Assembly (NCBI RefSeq): GCF_003999975.1
Contig: NZ_RJAC01000014.1
Coordinates: 1 to 64,000, forward strand
Length of the DNA: 64,000 nt
DNA from: Actinoplanes solisilvae
Lineage (GTDB): Bacteria > Actinomycetota > Actinomycetes > Mycobacteriales > Micromonosporaceae
Direction of reading: 5' to 3'
Shown piece after piece: positions 35,619-43,734 of this stretch. Within the stretch, counting starts at the first letter, position 1. Each line of letters begins with the position of its first letter. The position numbers and the translations under genes are program-made. The notes beneath the pieces were generated by a model that saw only the letters and a program-made list of their open reading frames with translations, did no database searches and had not been told where the DNA came from.

Positions 35619-35867
35619 ACTGTCGCCGTTCCGGACGGGCGCCCCGGCTTTGCTTCTCCGCGGCGTTCGATGGTCGAGTCCAGCCAGGCTGCGCCTCCCT
35701 TGTGACAAACGACTGAATCGACGGCGACCCGCCGTGGGCGATGACGACCGCGGGGTTCCGGTCATGGCCAACAGGGGCATCCTCGATCAGCATGGCGAGC
35801 AGGTCGGGGTATGCGATGCCGCCGGCCGCGAACATCCGCCCGATCGGCCGGCACGAGCTGCTGGGAA
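35619..35867 (-). other. Intergenic stretch with a possible gene remnant
   Basis: On the minus strand an ATG at 35835 opens about 40 codons that look coding: MFAAGGIAYPDLLAMLIEDA, then HDRNPAVVIAHGGSPS. The pattern then becomes rough and runs into the next gene. No family was recognised and no ribosome site is clear. It may be the truncated 3' or 5' part of a lost gene between the importer operon and the membrane protein. Confidence 0.3.
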
Positions 35868-36605
35868 TCAGTGAAGCAGGTCGTGGAGGCGGGCCGCGGT
35901 GGCGGCTACCTCGTCGAGGTGGGCGTTGTGGCCGAAGGAGCGCGGCCGGGGAATGTCGATGGGAACGAGCGAGCGGATCCGGCCGGGGCGGTCGGTGAGG
36001 ACCACTACGCGGTCGGCGAGAAGGACTGCCTCCTGGATCGAGTGGGTCACGAAGACGATCGTCGTACCCAGGTCGAGGTGGATCCGCTGGAGTTCTACGG
36101 CCAGTTCCTCGCGGGTCAGGGCGTCCAGGGCCGAGAACGGCTCGTCCATCAGCAGGACCTTCGGCCGCGGCAGCAGGGCCCGGCACAGGGCGACCCGTTG
36201 CTGCATCCCGCCTGACAGCTCGTGCGGCCGCTTCTTGCGGAAGGCGGTCAGCCCTGTCATCTCGAGCAGTTCGAGAGCCCGGGGCCCGGCGCCGCGCAGG
36301 CCCATGATCTCGGCCGGCAGCAGCACGTTGGCTTCCACCGACCGCCAGGGCAGCAACGCGGGCTGTTGGAACACCATGGCCACGTCGCGGCGCGGTTCGC
36401 TGACCACCACGCCGTCGAGCGTGATCGTGCCTCGGGTCGGTGGCAGCAGGCCGGCGATGAGGTTCAGCAGGGTCGACTTGCCGCAGCCCGAACGGCCGAT
36501 CAGCGTGACGAACTCGCCGTCCTCGATCTGCAGGTCGATGTCGGTCAGGGCCTCGACCGGGCCGGGAAACGTCTTCGCGAGCGACGAAACCGTGATCACG
36601 CCCAC
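35868..36605 (-). CDS. ABC transporter ATP-binding protein (nitrate/sulfonate/taurine type)
   Basis: 245 residues. Walker A is GRSGCGKSTLLN, the signature is LSGGMQQRVALCRALL, Walker B is VLLMDEPFSALD, and FVTHSIQEAVLLADRVVVL is typical of the SsuB/TauB group. The start GTG 36605 overlaps the permease end by ten bases. It drives the importer encoded by this gene and the two upstream ones. The cargo class is open: sulfonate, thiamine-precursor or aromatic acids are all known for this family. Confidence 0.9.
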   Translation of the reverse strand: MGVITVSSLAKTFPGPVEALTDIDLQIEDGEFVTLIGRSGCGKSTLLNLIAGLLPPTRGTITLDGVVVSEPRRDVAMVFQQPALLPWRSVEANVLLPAEIMGLRGAGPRALELLEMTGLTAFRKKRPHELSGGMQQRVALCRALLPRPKVLLMDEPFSALDALTREELAVELQRIHLDLGTTIVFVTHSIQEAVLLADRVVVLTDRPGRIRSLVPIDIPRPRSFGHNAHLDEVAATAARLHDLLH

Positions 36606-37330
36606 GGCACCACCAGACGCTCGACCGCAGCGACCAGGTAGAACAGCGCCACTCCGGCCAGCGCCAGCAGCACCAGCGCCGCGAACGCCAGCGGGGTGTC
36701 ACTCGAGGCGCTCGACCCGGTGATCACCGAGCCGAGACCTCGGTCGGGGCTGACCACCTCGCCGATCACGGCGCCGATGATGGCCAGTGGTGTTGCCACC
36801 TTCAGGCCGACGAAGATCTGCGGTAGCGCCCACGGCAGCCGCACCTTCACGAACGTCTGCCACCACGTCGCCTTCATCGACCGGACCAGTTTGCGCAGGT
36901 CGGCGGGCGCCGACGTCAGCCCGGCCATCGTCGCGACCACGACCGGGAAGAAGCTGACCAGCACCACCAGCACGATTTTGGGGCTGTCCCCGAAGCCCAT
37001 CCACACCAGCAGCAGCGGGGCCAGCGCGACCTTCGGCACGGCGTTGACCGCGGCCAGCACCGGCATGGTCATCCGTTCGACCGTGCGGGACGCGGCCAGC
37101 ACGACCGCGACCACCAGACCCCCGGTCACGGCGAGGGCGAACCCGATCAGCACCCGCTGCAGGGTCACCCAGGTCTCGGCGAGCAGGAAACCCGGCGTAC
37201 GCCAGAAGGTCTGGACGACGTCGGCCGGGGACGGAACGTAGAACGGGTCGATGTGGAAAGCGACCGTGAGCAGCCACCACAGCGCGACCGTCAGCGCCGC
37301 CCCGAGCGCGGGCAGCGCCACCCGGCTCAC
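36596..37330 (-). CDS. ABC transporter permease (SsuC-like)
   Basis: 244 residues, about six membrane helices. The permease EAA-like loop is in VRSMKATWWQTFVKVRLPWA and LPQIFVGLKVATPLAIIGAV. VNAVPKVALAPLLLVWMGFG is characteristic for nitrate/sulfonate/bicarbonate permeases. The start GTG 37330 overlaps the binding-protein stop as GTGA, so the three genes form one unit. Confidence 0.9.
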   Translation of the reverse strand: MSRVALPALGAALTVALWWLLTVAFHIDPFYVPSPADVVQTFWRTPGFLLAETWVTLQRVLIGFALAVTGGLVVAVVLAASRTVERMTMPVLAAVNAVPKVALAPLLLVWMGFGDSPKIVLVVLVSFFPVVVATMAGLTSAPADLRKLVRSMKATWWQTFVKVRLPWALPQIFVGLKVATPLAIIGAVIGEVVSPDRGLGSVITGSSASSDTPLAFAALVLLALAGVALFYLVAAVERLVVPWA

Positions 37331-38331
37331 TTGACGAAACTCCCGTCGACGACCTTCGCCGGTGTCAGGCCCACGGGCATCAGGCCGGCGTTCACGAGCT
37401 CGTCGATGCCGGCCTTCACCCGTGCCTCGTCGAAATGCCCGGGTGACCCACCGACGTACGGCTTCATGGCCTCGATCTCGCCCACGGCGGCCGGCACCGC
37501 GGCGGTCGGCTCGGCGCGGTTGAGGATCTCGGCGGCCTCCTGCGGATGCTCGATCGTGTATCGCAGACCCTTCAAAGCGGCCGTCGTGAACCGCTCGACC
37601 AGGTCGCGGTCGCTGGAGATCAGGTCGGCGCGGGCGATGATGGCGTTGCCGAACAGGTCCTTGAGATAGTCGCTGTAGGGCAGCACGACGACCTGCTTCT
37701 TCGACGCGGTCTCCAGAGCTTTGCGGCTGAGCAGGAACGTGCTGAGCGCGTCGACCCGCCCCTGGGCCATCAACCCGGTCAGCGCGGTCGCCTGCACCCC
37801 TTGCAGTTTCACGGTCGCCGGGTCAAGACCGGCAAGCTTCGCGTACGCCGGGAAGAGCAGCTCGCTGACCGAACCGGCACCCGTGGCGACAGTCTTTCCG
37901 CGCAGGTCGACGGGTTTGGTGATGCCGGTGCCGTCCGTCGTCATGATCGATACCAACGTCTGCTGGTGCACCGCGGCGACCGCCCGCCATTCGGTGAACT
38001 TGCCCGTGCCGGCCTGGATCACGGCTCCGGTGAAGTCGAGCGCCCCGAACTGCGCCTGGTTCGACTTGATCATCGTGAGGTTCTGGACGTTGCCGGCGCC
38101 CTTCTGAATCGTGACGTCGATGCCGGCCTCGTCGAAGTAGCCCTTCTCCTTCGCGACCCAGACGAAGGCGTCCCGCCCGACCGCCCCGAACGCCGTCACG
38201 TAGGTGACATTGTCGCGGCTCTCCGGCGTGCCGCCCCCAGCGCCGTCGTCTCCGCACCCGCCGATCGCCACGACCAGCATCATTGCCGCAAGCCACCGCG
38301 GTGACCCGCCCGAGCGCTTCCCCTGGACCAT
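37327..38331 (-). CDS. NMT1/SsuA-like ABC transporter substrate-binding lipoprotein
   Basis: 334 residues from ATG 38331. The lipobox GGC follows a hydrophobic stretch MMLVVAIGG. The mature protein has the NMT1/SsuA pattern: VTYVTAFGAVGRDAFVWVAK, EKGYFDEAGIDVTIQKGAGN and GLMAQGRVDALS. It binds a small ligand for the neighbouring importer. A shared 24-bp motif lies upstream at 38347-38370; on the minus strand it contains TACGAT, which could be a -10 element for this operon. Confidence 0.88.
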   Translation of the reverse strand: MVQGKRSGGSPRWLAAMMLVVAIGGCGDDGAGGGTPESRDNVTYVTAFGAVGRDAFVWVAKEKGYFDEAGIDVTIQKGAGNVQNLTMIKSNQAQFGALDFTGAVIQAGTGKFTEWRAVAAVHQQTLVSIMTTDGTGITKPVDLRGKTVATGAGSVSELLFPAYAKLAGLDPATVKLQGVQATALTGLMAQGRVDALSTFLLSRKALETASKKQVVVLPYSDYLKDLFGNAIIARADLISSDRDLVERFTTAALKGLRYTIEHPQEAAEILNRAEPTAAVPAAVGEIEAMKPYVGGSPGHFDEARVKAGIDELVNAGLMPVGLTPAKVVDGSFVK

Positions 38332-38346
38332 GCGCTTCCCCCGATT

Positions 38347-38370
38347 CCATCGAGACCGATCTATCGTACG
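38347..38370. promoter_or_regulatory. Shared 24-bp motif, copy in front of the importer operon
   Basis: CCATCGAGACCGATCTATCG followed by TACG. A second copy with 22 of 24 bases identical lies directly before the DUF6282 gene (39197-39220). The CGAT-CT-ATCG core is an inverted repeat. This copy lies 16 bases upstream of the binding-protein start. It probably is an operator or promoter recognised by one regulator at both genes. Confidence 0.55.
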
Positions 38371-38424
38371 ACCGGGGGGCGGGACCTGGTCCGAAATGGA
38401 CACGGAAAGAAGCCCGGAATTACC

Positions 38425-38538
38425 GAGCCGCAGCACCCACGACGGCCCGCAAGATTCGCGACGGGCCGCAGGACCCAGAACGGGCCGCAGGAGCCACGAC
38501 GGGCCGCAGGACCCACATCGGGCCGCAGGACTCACAAA
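38425..38538. repeat. Six tandem 19-bp repeats
   Basis: Six contiguous units follow GGGCCGCAGGACCCACRAC. Units 3-6 differ by only one to four bases; units 1 and 2 (38425-38462) are more degenerate. The array lies between the importer operon's motif and the LysE gene, ending 24 bases before the LysE start. No spacer separates units, so it is not a CRISPR array. It could serve as multiple binding sites or simply be a minisatellite. Confidence 0.75.
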
Positions 38539-38562
38539 CCGCGTCGGATAAAATGACGGGCG

Positions 38563-39183
38563 ATGGCCGCAGGGGCGCAGGTGCTGATGTTCGCCGGGGT
38601 GGTGACACTCGGCGCGATGTCGCCCGGCCCCGACTTCGCCCTGGTCGTGCGGCACTCCGTCGTGTCGGGGCGGGCGCACGGCATGGCCGCCGCCGCCGGG
38701 ATCGCGGCCGGGGTGTTCGCCTGGGCCGCGGCGGCCGCGTCCGGGATCGCCGCGCTGATCGCCTGGGCGCCGGGCGTGCTCACCGCGGTGAAGCTGCTCG
38801 GCGCGGCCTATCTGGTCTACCTCGGAGTGCAGGCGTGGCGCAGCACCGCGCAAGCGCAGCCGGATCCTGTGGGCCGCGCGACCGGGTTGCCGGCCGCCTT
38901 CCGCGACGGGCTGCTCACCAACGTCCTGAATCCCAAGGCGGCTGTCTTCTTCGTCGCCCTGCTGCCGCAGTTCCTGCCGGCCCGGCCCGGCGTGCTCGAC
39001 ACGATGGCGCTGTCCGGCATCGCGGTGGCCATCACCGTGGCGTGGTTCATCGCGGTGGCCGCGCTGTTCGCGTCCTTGCGGCGGCTGCTCACGCGGACCA
39101 CCGTGCGGCGGCTGATCGACCGGGCGACGGGCACCGTTCTCATCGCCCTCGGCATCCGGCTCGCCGCCACCAGCGCACGCTGA
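38563..39183 (+). CDS. LysE/RhtB-family exporter
   Basis: 206 residues with six membrane helices. The N-terminus GVVTLGAMSPGPDFALVVRH carries the family signature with the conserved SPGPD. NVLNPKAAVFFVALLPQFL is the second signature. These proteins export amino acids or related small metabolites. It lies between an importer operon and a hydrolase gene that share a motif, so it may export a product of the same pathway. Confidence 0.9.
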   Translation: MAAGAQVLMFAGVVTLGAMSPGPDFALVVRHSVVSGRAHGMAAAAGIAAGVFAWAAAAASGIAALIAWAPGVLTAVKLLGAAYLVYLGVQAWRSTAQAQPDPVGRATGLPAAFRDGLLTNVLNPKAAVFFVALLPQFLPARPGVLDTMALSGIAVAITVAWFIAVAALFASLRRLLTRTTVRRLIDRATGTVLIALGIRLAATSAR

Positions 39184-39196
39184 TCGACCGCCACTC

Positions 39197-39220
39197 CCAT
39201 CGAGGTCGATCTATCGTACG
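39197..39220. promoter_or_regulatory. Shared 24-bp motif, copy in front of the DUF6282 gene
   Basis: CCATCGAGGTCGATCTATCG followed by TACG, differing from the copy at 38347 only at positions 9 and 10. It ends three bases before ATG 39224. TATCGT within it lies about seven bases before the ATG, which fits a -10 element of a leaderless transcript. No ribosome site exists otherwise. Confidence 0.55.
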
Positions 39221-39223
39221 GGG

Positions 39224-40126
39224 ATGGAACCTTCGAAAGCGGCCCGCGATCTGGTCGCCGGCGCCTACGACACCCACGTGCACGTCGCCCCCGACGTGAT
39301 GGAACGCCGCATCGACGACCTGGATCTGGCCCGCCGCTGTCTCGAGGTCGGGCTGGCCGGATTCGTTCTCAAGTCCCACTACGTGACCACCGCCGAGCGG
39401 GCCGCCGTCGTCCGCAAGGCCGTCCCCGGCGTCGACGCCCTCGGCGCGATCACGCTGAACGGCTCGATGGGCGGCATGAACCCGGCCGCCGTCGAGATCG
39501 CCGCCCGGCTCGGCGCCCGCGTCGTCTGGATGCCCACCGTCGACTCCCGCAATCAGCGCACGAGCACCGCCGCCGACCTGCCCGGCGCGAAACCGGCGAT
39601 GTGGGGGGCGCTCCAGGCCGACCTGCACGCGCAGGGCATCGTTCCCGACGTGGTCGAGGTGCTCGACAAATCCGGCGCGGTTACGTCCAAACTCCGGCAG
39701 GTGCTGCGCGTCATCGCCCGGCACGACCTCGTGCTGGCGACCGGCCACCTGGCCTCGTACGAAATCGTCGCTGTGGTCGAGGCAGCGAAGACGGAGGGCG
39801 TACGCCGAATCGTCGTGACCCACCCCGAATTCACCTCGCAGCGCCTGTCCGTCGAGGACCAGCAACGGCTTGCGGCGCTCGGCGCCCTGCTGGAACGGTG
39901 CTTCACCACCCCGTACACGGGAAAGGTCTCCTGGGAGGACCTGTTCGCGAACATTCGCGCCGTCGGCCCGGCCCACTCGATTCTGTCGAGCGATCTTGGC
40001 CAGCCGTTCAACCCGCCGGTCGAGGACGGGCTCGCGCTCTTCGCCGACCGTCTGCTCGCGGCCGGCTTCACCGAGGACGAGATCCACACGATGGCCGTGG
40101 TCAACTCCCGCCAAGTGGCCGGATGA
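39224..40126 (+). CDS. DUF6282-like metal-dependent hydrolase
   Basis: 300 residues. An amidohydrolase-like metal site is suggested by YDTHVHVAPDVMERR (HxH), the lysine-histidine in GFVLKSHYVT, LATGHLASYE, VTHPEF and SSDLGQPFNPP. The family is commonly annotated as a predicted amidohydrolase without known substrate. The mRNA may be leaderless, since the shared motif runs up to the start codon. The context suggests it degrades the ligand of the importer at 35868-38331. Confidence 0.78.
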   Translation: MEPSKAARDLVAGAYDTHVHVAPDVMERRIDDLDLARRCLEVGLAGFVLKSHYVTTAERAAVVRKAVPGVDALGAITLNGSMGGMNPAAVEIAARLGARVVWMPTVDSRNQRTSTAADLPGAKPAMWGALQADLHAQGIVPDVVEVLDKSGAVTSKLRQVLRVIARHDLVLATGHLASYEIVAVVEAAKTEGVRRIVVTHPEFTSQRLSVEDQQRLAALGALLERCFTTPYTGKVSWEDLFANIRAVGPAHSILSSDLGQPFNPPVEDGLALFADRLLAAGFTEDEIHTMAVVNSRQVAG

Positions 40127-40338
40127 CCGACTGTCACGACCATCGGACAACCGGGCACGAATGGGTGTGACCCCCGGAACCGAACGACTCCGACATGCCG
40201 GGCGGTGAGGGCGGCAGAGCTGACGGTCGGAGCGAGGCCGAGATGGACCGCGTCTAGGCCCTGATCCACCGCGTCGACCAGCCACCTGGTACGCCGCCAT
40301 GCCGGTTGGCTGCCGCTGCCGATTCTGTCCCACCGGCT

Positions 40339-40707
40339 TCAGAAGACGTCGTTCCAGGGTCGTGTCAGCAGGACGACCAACGTGACCATGGCCAGCAGGC
40401 CGAGTACCGCCCGGAAGCGCGGGGCCGTGTCTTCGACCTGGCGCCAGGTGACTTCGGGGAGATCGCGAGCGCGCCGGAGTTTCCAGGCCAGGTGCCGCTG
40501 GGCGCGCCGCAACTCCTCCCGGTCGGGCGACTCGACGCACACGGTCAACGCGCCGGGGCCGGTCCGCAGCGTGCATTGAGCACCGTCGACGTCGAAGGTC
40601 GCGTGGGCGTCCGGGCGCAGACAGAGATGGCCGCCCAGGCTTTTACTGAGTTCGATCAGGTCCCGGCCCGGACGGTCGGTGCGGATCCGGGCCTCGGCGG
40701 TCGGCAC
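40339..40707 (-). CDS. DUF2218-like protein with a C-terminal membrane anchor
   Basis: 122 residues, start GTG. The first about 85 residues (TAEARIRTDRPGRDLIELSK, then CTLRTGPGALTVCVES and LRRAQRHLAWKL) fit the small DUF2218 domain as I recall it. Unlike usual members, it ends in a hydrophobic helix AVLGLLAMVTLVVLLT, which predicts membrane attachment. It lies seven bases after the NmrA-like gene, in the same operon. Confidence 0.6.
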   Translation of the reverse strand: MPTAEARIRTDRPGRDLIELSKSLGGHLCLRPDAHATFDVDGAQCTLRTGPGALTVCVESPDREELRRAQRHLAWKLRRARDLPEVTWRQVEDTAPRFRAVLGLLAMVTLVVLLTRPWNDVF

Positions 40708-40714
40708 GGCTGAG

Positions 40715-41464
40715 TCAGCGGGTCTGGGCGGCGAGCCAGTCGGCCAGGCGGATCCGGCCGGGGCGGAAGTCGCCGAGGGGGACGATGGTGCCGTCGGCCA
40801 GGGGCTGGCCGAAGTAGCGGGCGTCGGGGTCGGCCACTACCTGGCGCCGGTCGCCCCTGGCTGCCAAGGCCTGCCGGATCACGTCGTCGAAGCGGCGGCG
40901 TTCGGGGCCGGCCGTCTCGATCGGGCCGTTCACCGGCGCGGAGACCGCGGCTTCGGCGATCGCGCGGGCGACGTCGGCCGAGGCCATCGGCTGAAATGCC
41001 ACGGGCGCGATGCGTACGGTGTCGCCGTCGGTCGCGGCGTCGGCGATGGCGCCCAGGAATTCGTAGAACTGGGTCGCCCGGACCACCGTCCAGGGCACGC
41101 CCGAGAGTGCGATGAGTTTCTCCTGCGCGACCTTGCCGGGCAGGTACGTGCTGTCGGGGCTGCGGTCGGCGCCGACGATCGAGAGTGCGACGTGGTGTCG
41201 TACGCCTGCAGTCTTCTCCTCGGCGAGCAGGTTGGCCGTCGACATCTGGAAGAACCGCATCACGTCGTTGAGGGCGAAGGACGGCGAGTTCGTCACGTCG
41301 ACGACCACGTCGGCTCCGGCGACGGCGGCGGCCACACCTTGGCCGGTGACCGTGTTGACGCCCGTCTCGGGCGACTGGGCGATCGTCTCGTGCCCGGCCA
41401 TCGTGAGCAGGCTGACCACCTGGGATCCGATCAGGCCGGTCCCGCCGAATACCACGATCCTCAT
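40715..41464 (-). CDS. NmrA-like/atypical SDR NAD(P)-binding protein
   Basis: 249 residues from ATG 41464. MRIVVFGGTGLIGSQVVSLL is the Rossmann nucleotide-binding loop. GVRHHVALSIVGADRS and VPWTVVRATQFYEF are typical of NmrA-like proteins, which lack the usual Tyr-Lys dehydrogenase pair. It is either a redox sensor or a reductase. It is divergent from a TetR gene across a region with inverted repeats and is probably controlled by that TetR. Confidence 0.85.
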   Translation of the reverse strand: MRIVVFGGTGLIGSQVVSLLTMAGHETIAQSPETGVNTVTGQGVAAAVAGADVVVDVTNSPSFALNDVMRFFQMSTANLLAEEKTAGVRHHVALSIVGADRSPDSTYLPGKVAQEKLIALSGVPWTVVRATQFYEFLGAIADAATDGDTVRIAPVAFQPMASADVARAIAEAAVSAPVNGPIETAGPERRRFDDVIRQALAARGDRRQVVADPDARYFGQPLADGTIVPLGDFRPGRIRLADWLAAQTR

Positions 41465-41494
41465 GACTCCACCCCACAAAAGCAAGATACGGTT

Positions 41495-41537
41495 CGTTTC
41501 TTATAAGCCGACGGTACGGTGGGACCGTCAAGAAACG
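41495..41537. promoter_or_regulatory. Inverted repeats between the NmrA-like and TetR genes
   Basis: CGTTTCTT (41495-41502) is perfectly repeated inverted as AAGAAACG (41530-41537). Inside, GACGGT (41510-41515) faces ACCGTC (41524-41529). TATAAG lies at 41503 on the + strand. This divergent region is a good operator candidate for the adjacent TetR protein. Confidence 0.5.
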
Positions 41538-41559
41538 CAACGTTCCTTGGGGGCACGTG

Positions 41560-42123
41560 ATGACCGCTACACGCAGGCATGGCGCGGAGCTTGTCGACGC
41601 CATCCACCAGGCGGTCCTGGCCGAGATGGCCGAGCACGGCTACGCCGGCACCACGTACGAAGGGGTAGCCGCGCGGGCGGGAACGAGCAAAACCGTCCTC
41701 TATCGGCGCTGGCCCCGCAAGGCCGAGATGGCGCTCGACGCGTTGATGGAGAGCAGCCCCGACCCGGTGATTCCGGCCGACACGGGCAGCCTGTCCGGCG
41801 ACCTGAAGGCCCTCCTGAGGGCGATGCACTCGACGATGGAGCGCGCCGGCCGTCAGACGATGCTCAGCCTGCTGGCCGAGCTCGACCGGCCGGCCGCCGA
41901 ACTGCTGTTCATTCGCGGGAGCGCCTTCCTCGAACCGCTGCTGGCGCGGGCCCGCGGGCGGGGCGAGTTGGGGCCGGGAGCCGTGCCGCCCCGCATGGTC
42001 ACGATGGCGCTCGATCTCGTACGCCATGAGGTCTTGATCGTCGGGTCTCTGACCGAGGACAGTATCGACATGATCGTCGACGAGATGACGATTCCCCTGC
42101 TCAGGGCCCGGTCGATGGCATGA
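41560..42123 (+). CDS. TetR-family transcriptional regulator
   Basis: 187 residues from ATG 41560 (a GTG lies directly before it). The helix-turn-helix spans AEMAEHGYAGTTYEGVAARA and GTSKTVLYRRWPRKAEM. A TetR C-terminal domain follows. It is divergent from the NmrA-like gene and upstream of the molybdenum-enzyme operon. By position it most likely represses the NmrA-like operon and itself. Confidence 0.88.
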   Translation: MTATRRHGAELVDAIHQAVLAEMAEHGYAGTTYEGVAARAGTSKTVLYRRWPRKAEMALDALMESSPDPVIPADTGSLSGDLKALLRAMHSTMERAGRQTMLSLLAELDRPAAELLFIRGSAFLEPLLARARGRGELGPGAVPPRMVTMALDLVRHEVLIVGSLTEDSIDMIVDEMTIPLLRARSMA

Positions 42124-42235
42124 CCTGAGTCACAGACTGCATAACCGTACGAAGTGTGAACCTCGCCGTATGTCACAGCTCTCACTTCTTCGGAATCCTC
42201 GGACGGAACAGACGAGGAGTGGTGAGGAGCCTGCG

Positions 42236-42742
42236 ATGGTGCGTGCTGCGACGAAGTTGGGAAGCGTGACCGAGGGGACGGTGATCCTGACCGTCAACGG
42301 GGTGCAGCGGGAGGTGTTCGTCGACAATCAGACGACGCTGCTCGACCTGCTCCGTGACCACCTTGACCTGACCGGCACGAAGAAGGGCTGCGATCAGGGT
42401 GCCTGCGGCGCGTGCACGGTGCACGTGGACGGGAAACGGATCGTGTCCTGTCTCGCGCTTGCCCGCCAGTACGACGGCCGCGATGTGACGACCATCGAGG
42501 GTGTCGCCGCCGAAGGCGAGCTGCACCCCGTGCAGGAGGCCTTTGTTCGGCACGACGGGTTGCAGTGCGGGTTCTGCACGCCGGGTCAGATCATGTCGGC
42601 GATCTCACTGCTGGAGGAGGGGCGGGCGTCGACCGACGAGGACATCCGGGAGTTCATGAGCGGCAACCTGTGCCGGTGCGGGACGTACCCGAACATCGTC
42701 GCGGCGATCCGGGAGTGTGCCGATCGTGACGGTGATCGGTGA
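42236..42742 (+). CDS. Xanthine dehydrogenase-family 2Fe-2S subunit (PaoA/CoxS-like)
   Basis: 168 residues from ATG 42236, with GAGGAG six bases upstream. It has a ferredoxin-type cluster (GCDQGACGACTVHVDG and later C) and a second 2Fe-2S helical domain (LQCGFCTPGQIMSAI, then GNLCRCGTYPNI). It passes electrons from the molybdenum subunit to the FAD subunit. The E. coli PaoA carries a Tat signal; none is seen here, so this enzyme is probably cytoplasmic. Confidence 0.92.
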   Translation: MVRAATKLGSVTEGTVILTVNGVQREVFVDNQTTLLDLLRDHLDLTGTKKGCDQGACGACTVHVDGKRIVSCLALARQYDGRDVTTIEGVAAEGELHPVQEAFVRHDGLQCGFCTPGQIMSAISLLEEGRASTDEDIREFMSGNLCRCGTYPNIVAAIRECADRDGDR

Positions 42743-43734
42743 TGGCCGAGTTCGAGTATCTGCGCCCCGATGACGTCTCCGGGGCGGTCGCCACCGTCAC
42801 GGCCGACCCGGACGCGGCGTTCCTGGCCGGCGGCACGACCCAGCTCGACCTGATGCTCAAGGACCGCATCATCGCGCCGACGACGCTGGTCGACATCACC
42901 CGGCTGCCGTTGCACGGGATCACCGGTGGTTCGGACCGGATCCGGGTGGGCGCTCTGACCACCATGGAGGAACTCGCGGCCGACGAGCGGGTGGTGCTGC
43001 ACGCGCCGTTCATCCGGGAGGCATTGCTGCTGGGCGCGTCGACGCAGTTGCGGAACATGGCCACGATCGGCGGGAACATCCTGCAGCGCACCCGGTGCCG
43101 GTATTTCCGCGACCCGATGGTGGCGGCCTGCAACAAGCGTGAGCCGGGTTCGGGGTGTGCGGCGGTGACCGGGGCGGCTCGTATGCACGCGATCCTGGGG
43201 GCCGGGCCGAACTGCATCGCCCTGCACGCCTCGGACGTGTGTGTGCCGTTGATGGCCTTGGACACGGTGGTGCAGATCCAGGGCGCGGACGGTGAGCGGA
43301 GTGTGCCGCTGGCCGAGTTCTACACCCTGCCCGGCGATCGGCCCGACATCGAGAACGTGCTGCGCCACGGCGAGATCGTCACCGCGATCGACATCCCGCT
43401 GCTGCCGGCCGGCATGAACTCGGGTTACCTGAAGGTCAGAGACCGGGTCTCGTACGAATTCGCGCTGACCTCGGCTGCGGCGGCGGTCTGGGTCGTCGAC
43501 GGCCGCATCGCCGACGTCCGCATCGCCCTCGGCGGCGTCGGCACGATCCCCTGGCGGGCCCCCGAAGCCGAACAGAGCCTGCGCGGACAGCGGGCCGGCA
43601 CCCGGGCGTTCCGGGCGGCGGCCGAGGCCGCGATCCACGACACGTTCACCGTTCCCGGCACGCAGTTCAAGGTCGAGCTGGTGAAACGCACCCTCGTCCG
43701 GATCCTGCAGACCGTCTCGGGGGTGACGTCATGA
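42742..43734 (+). CDS. Xanthine dehydrogenase-family FAD subunit with an extra Fe-S motif (PaoB-like)
   Basis: 330 residues; the ATG at 42742 overlaps the previous stop by one base, and a GTG precedes it. FAD binding is seen in AAFLAGGTTQLDLMLKD and RNMATIGGNILQRT. RCRYFRDPMVAACNKREPGS with GC directly after is the insertion that carries a 4Fe-4S cluster in PaoB/YagS-type subunits. The three genes form an ATGA-linked operon. Confidence 0.9.
   Translation: MAEFEYLRPDDVSGAVATVTADPDAAFLAGGTTQLDLMLKDRIIAPTTLVDITRLPLHGITGGSDRIRVGALTTMEELAADERVVLHAPFIREALLLGASTQLRNMATIGGNILQRTRCRYFRDPMVAACNKREPGSGCAAVTGAARMHAILGAGPNCIALHASDVCVPLMALDTVVQIQGADGERSVPLAEFYTLPGDRPDIENVLRHGEIVTAIDIPLLPAGMNSGYLKVRDRVSYEFALTSAAAAVWVVDGRIADVRIALGGVGTIPWRAPEAEQSLRGQRAGTRAFRAAAEAAIHDTFTVPGTQFKVELVKRTLVRILQTVSGVTS

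Noticed and set aside
38425..38538. CRISPR array
   Set aside because: Repeats are 19 bp and contiguous with no unique spacers, and no cas genes are near.
40127..40338. A gene or RNA between the DUF6282 and DUF2218 genes
   Set aside because: The 212 bases show no convincing frame, hairpin or repeat.
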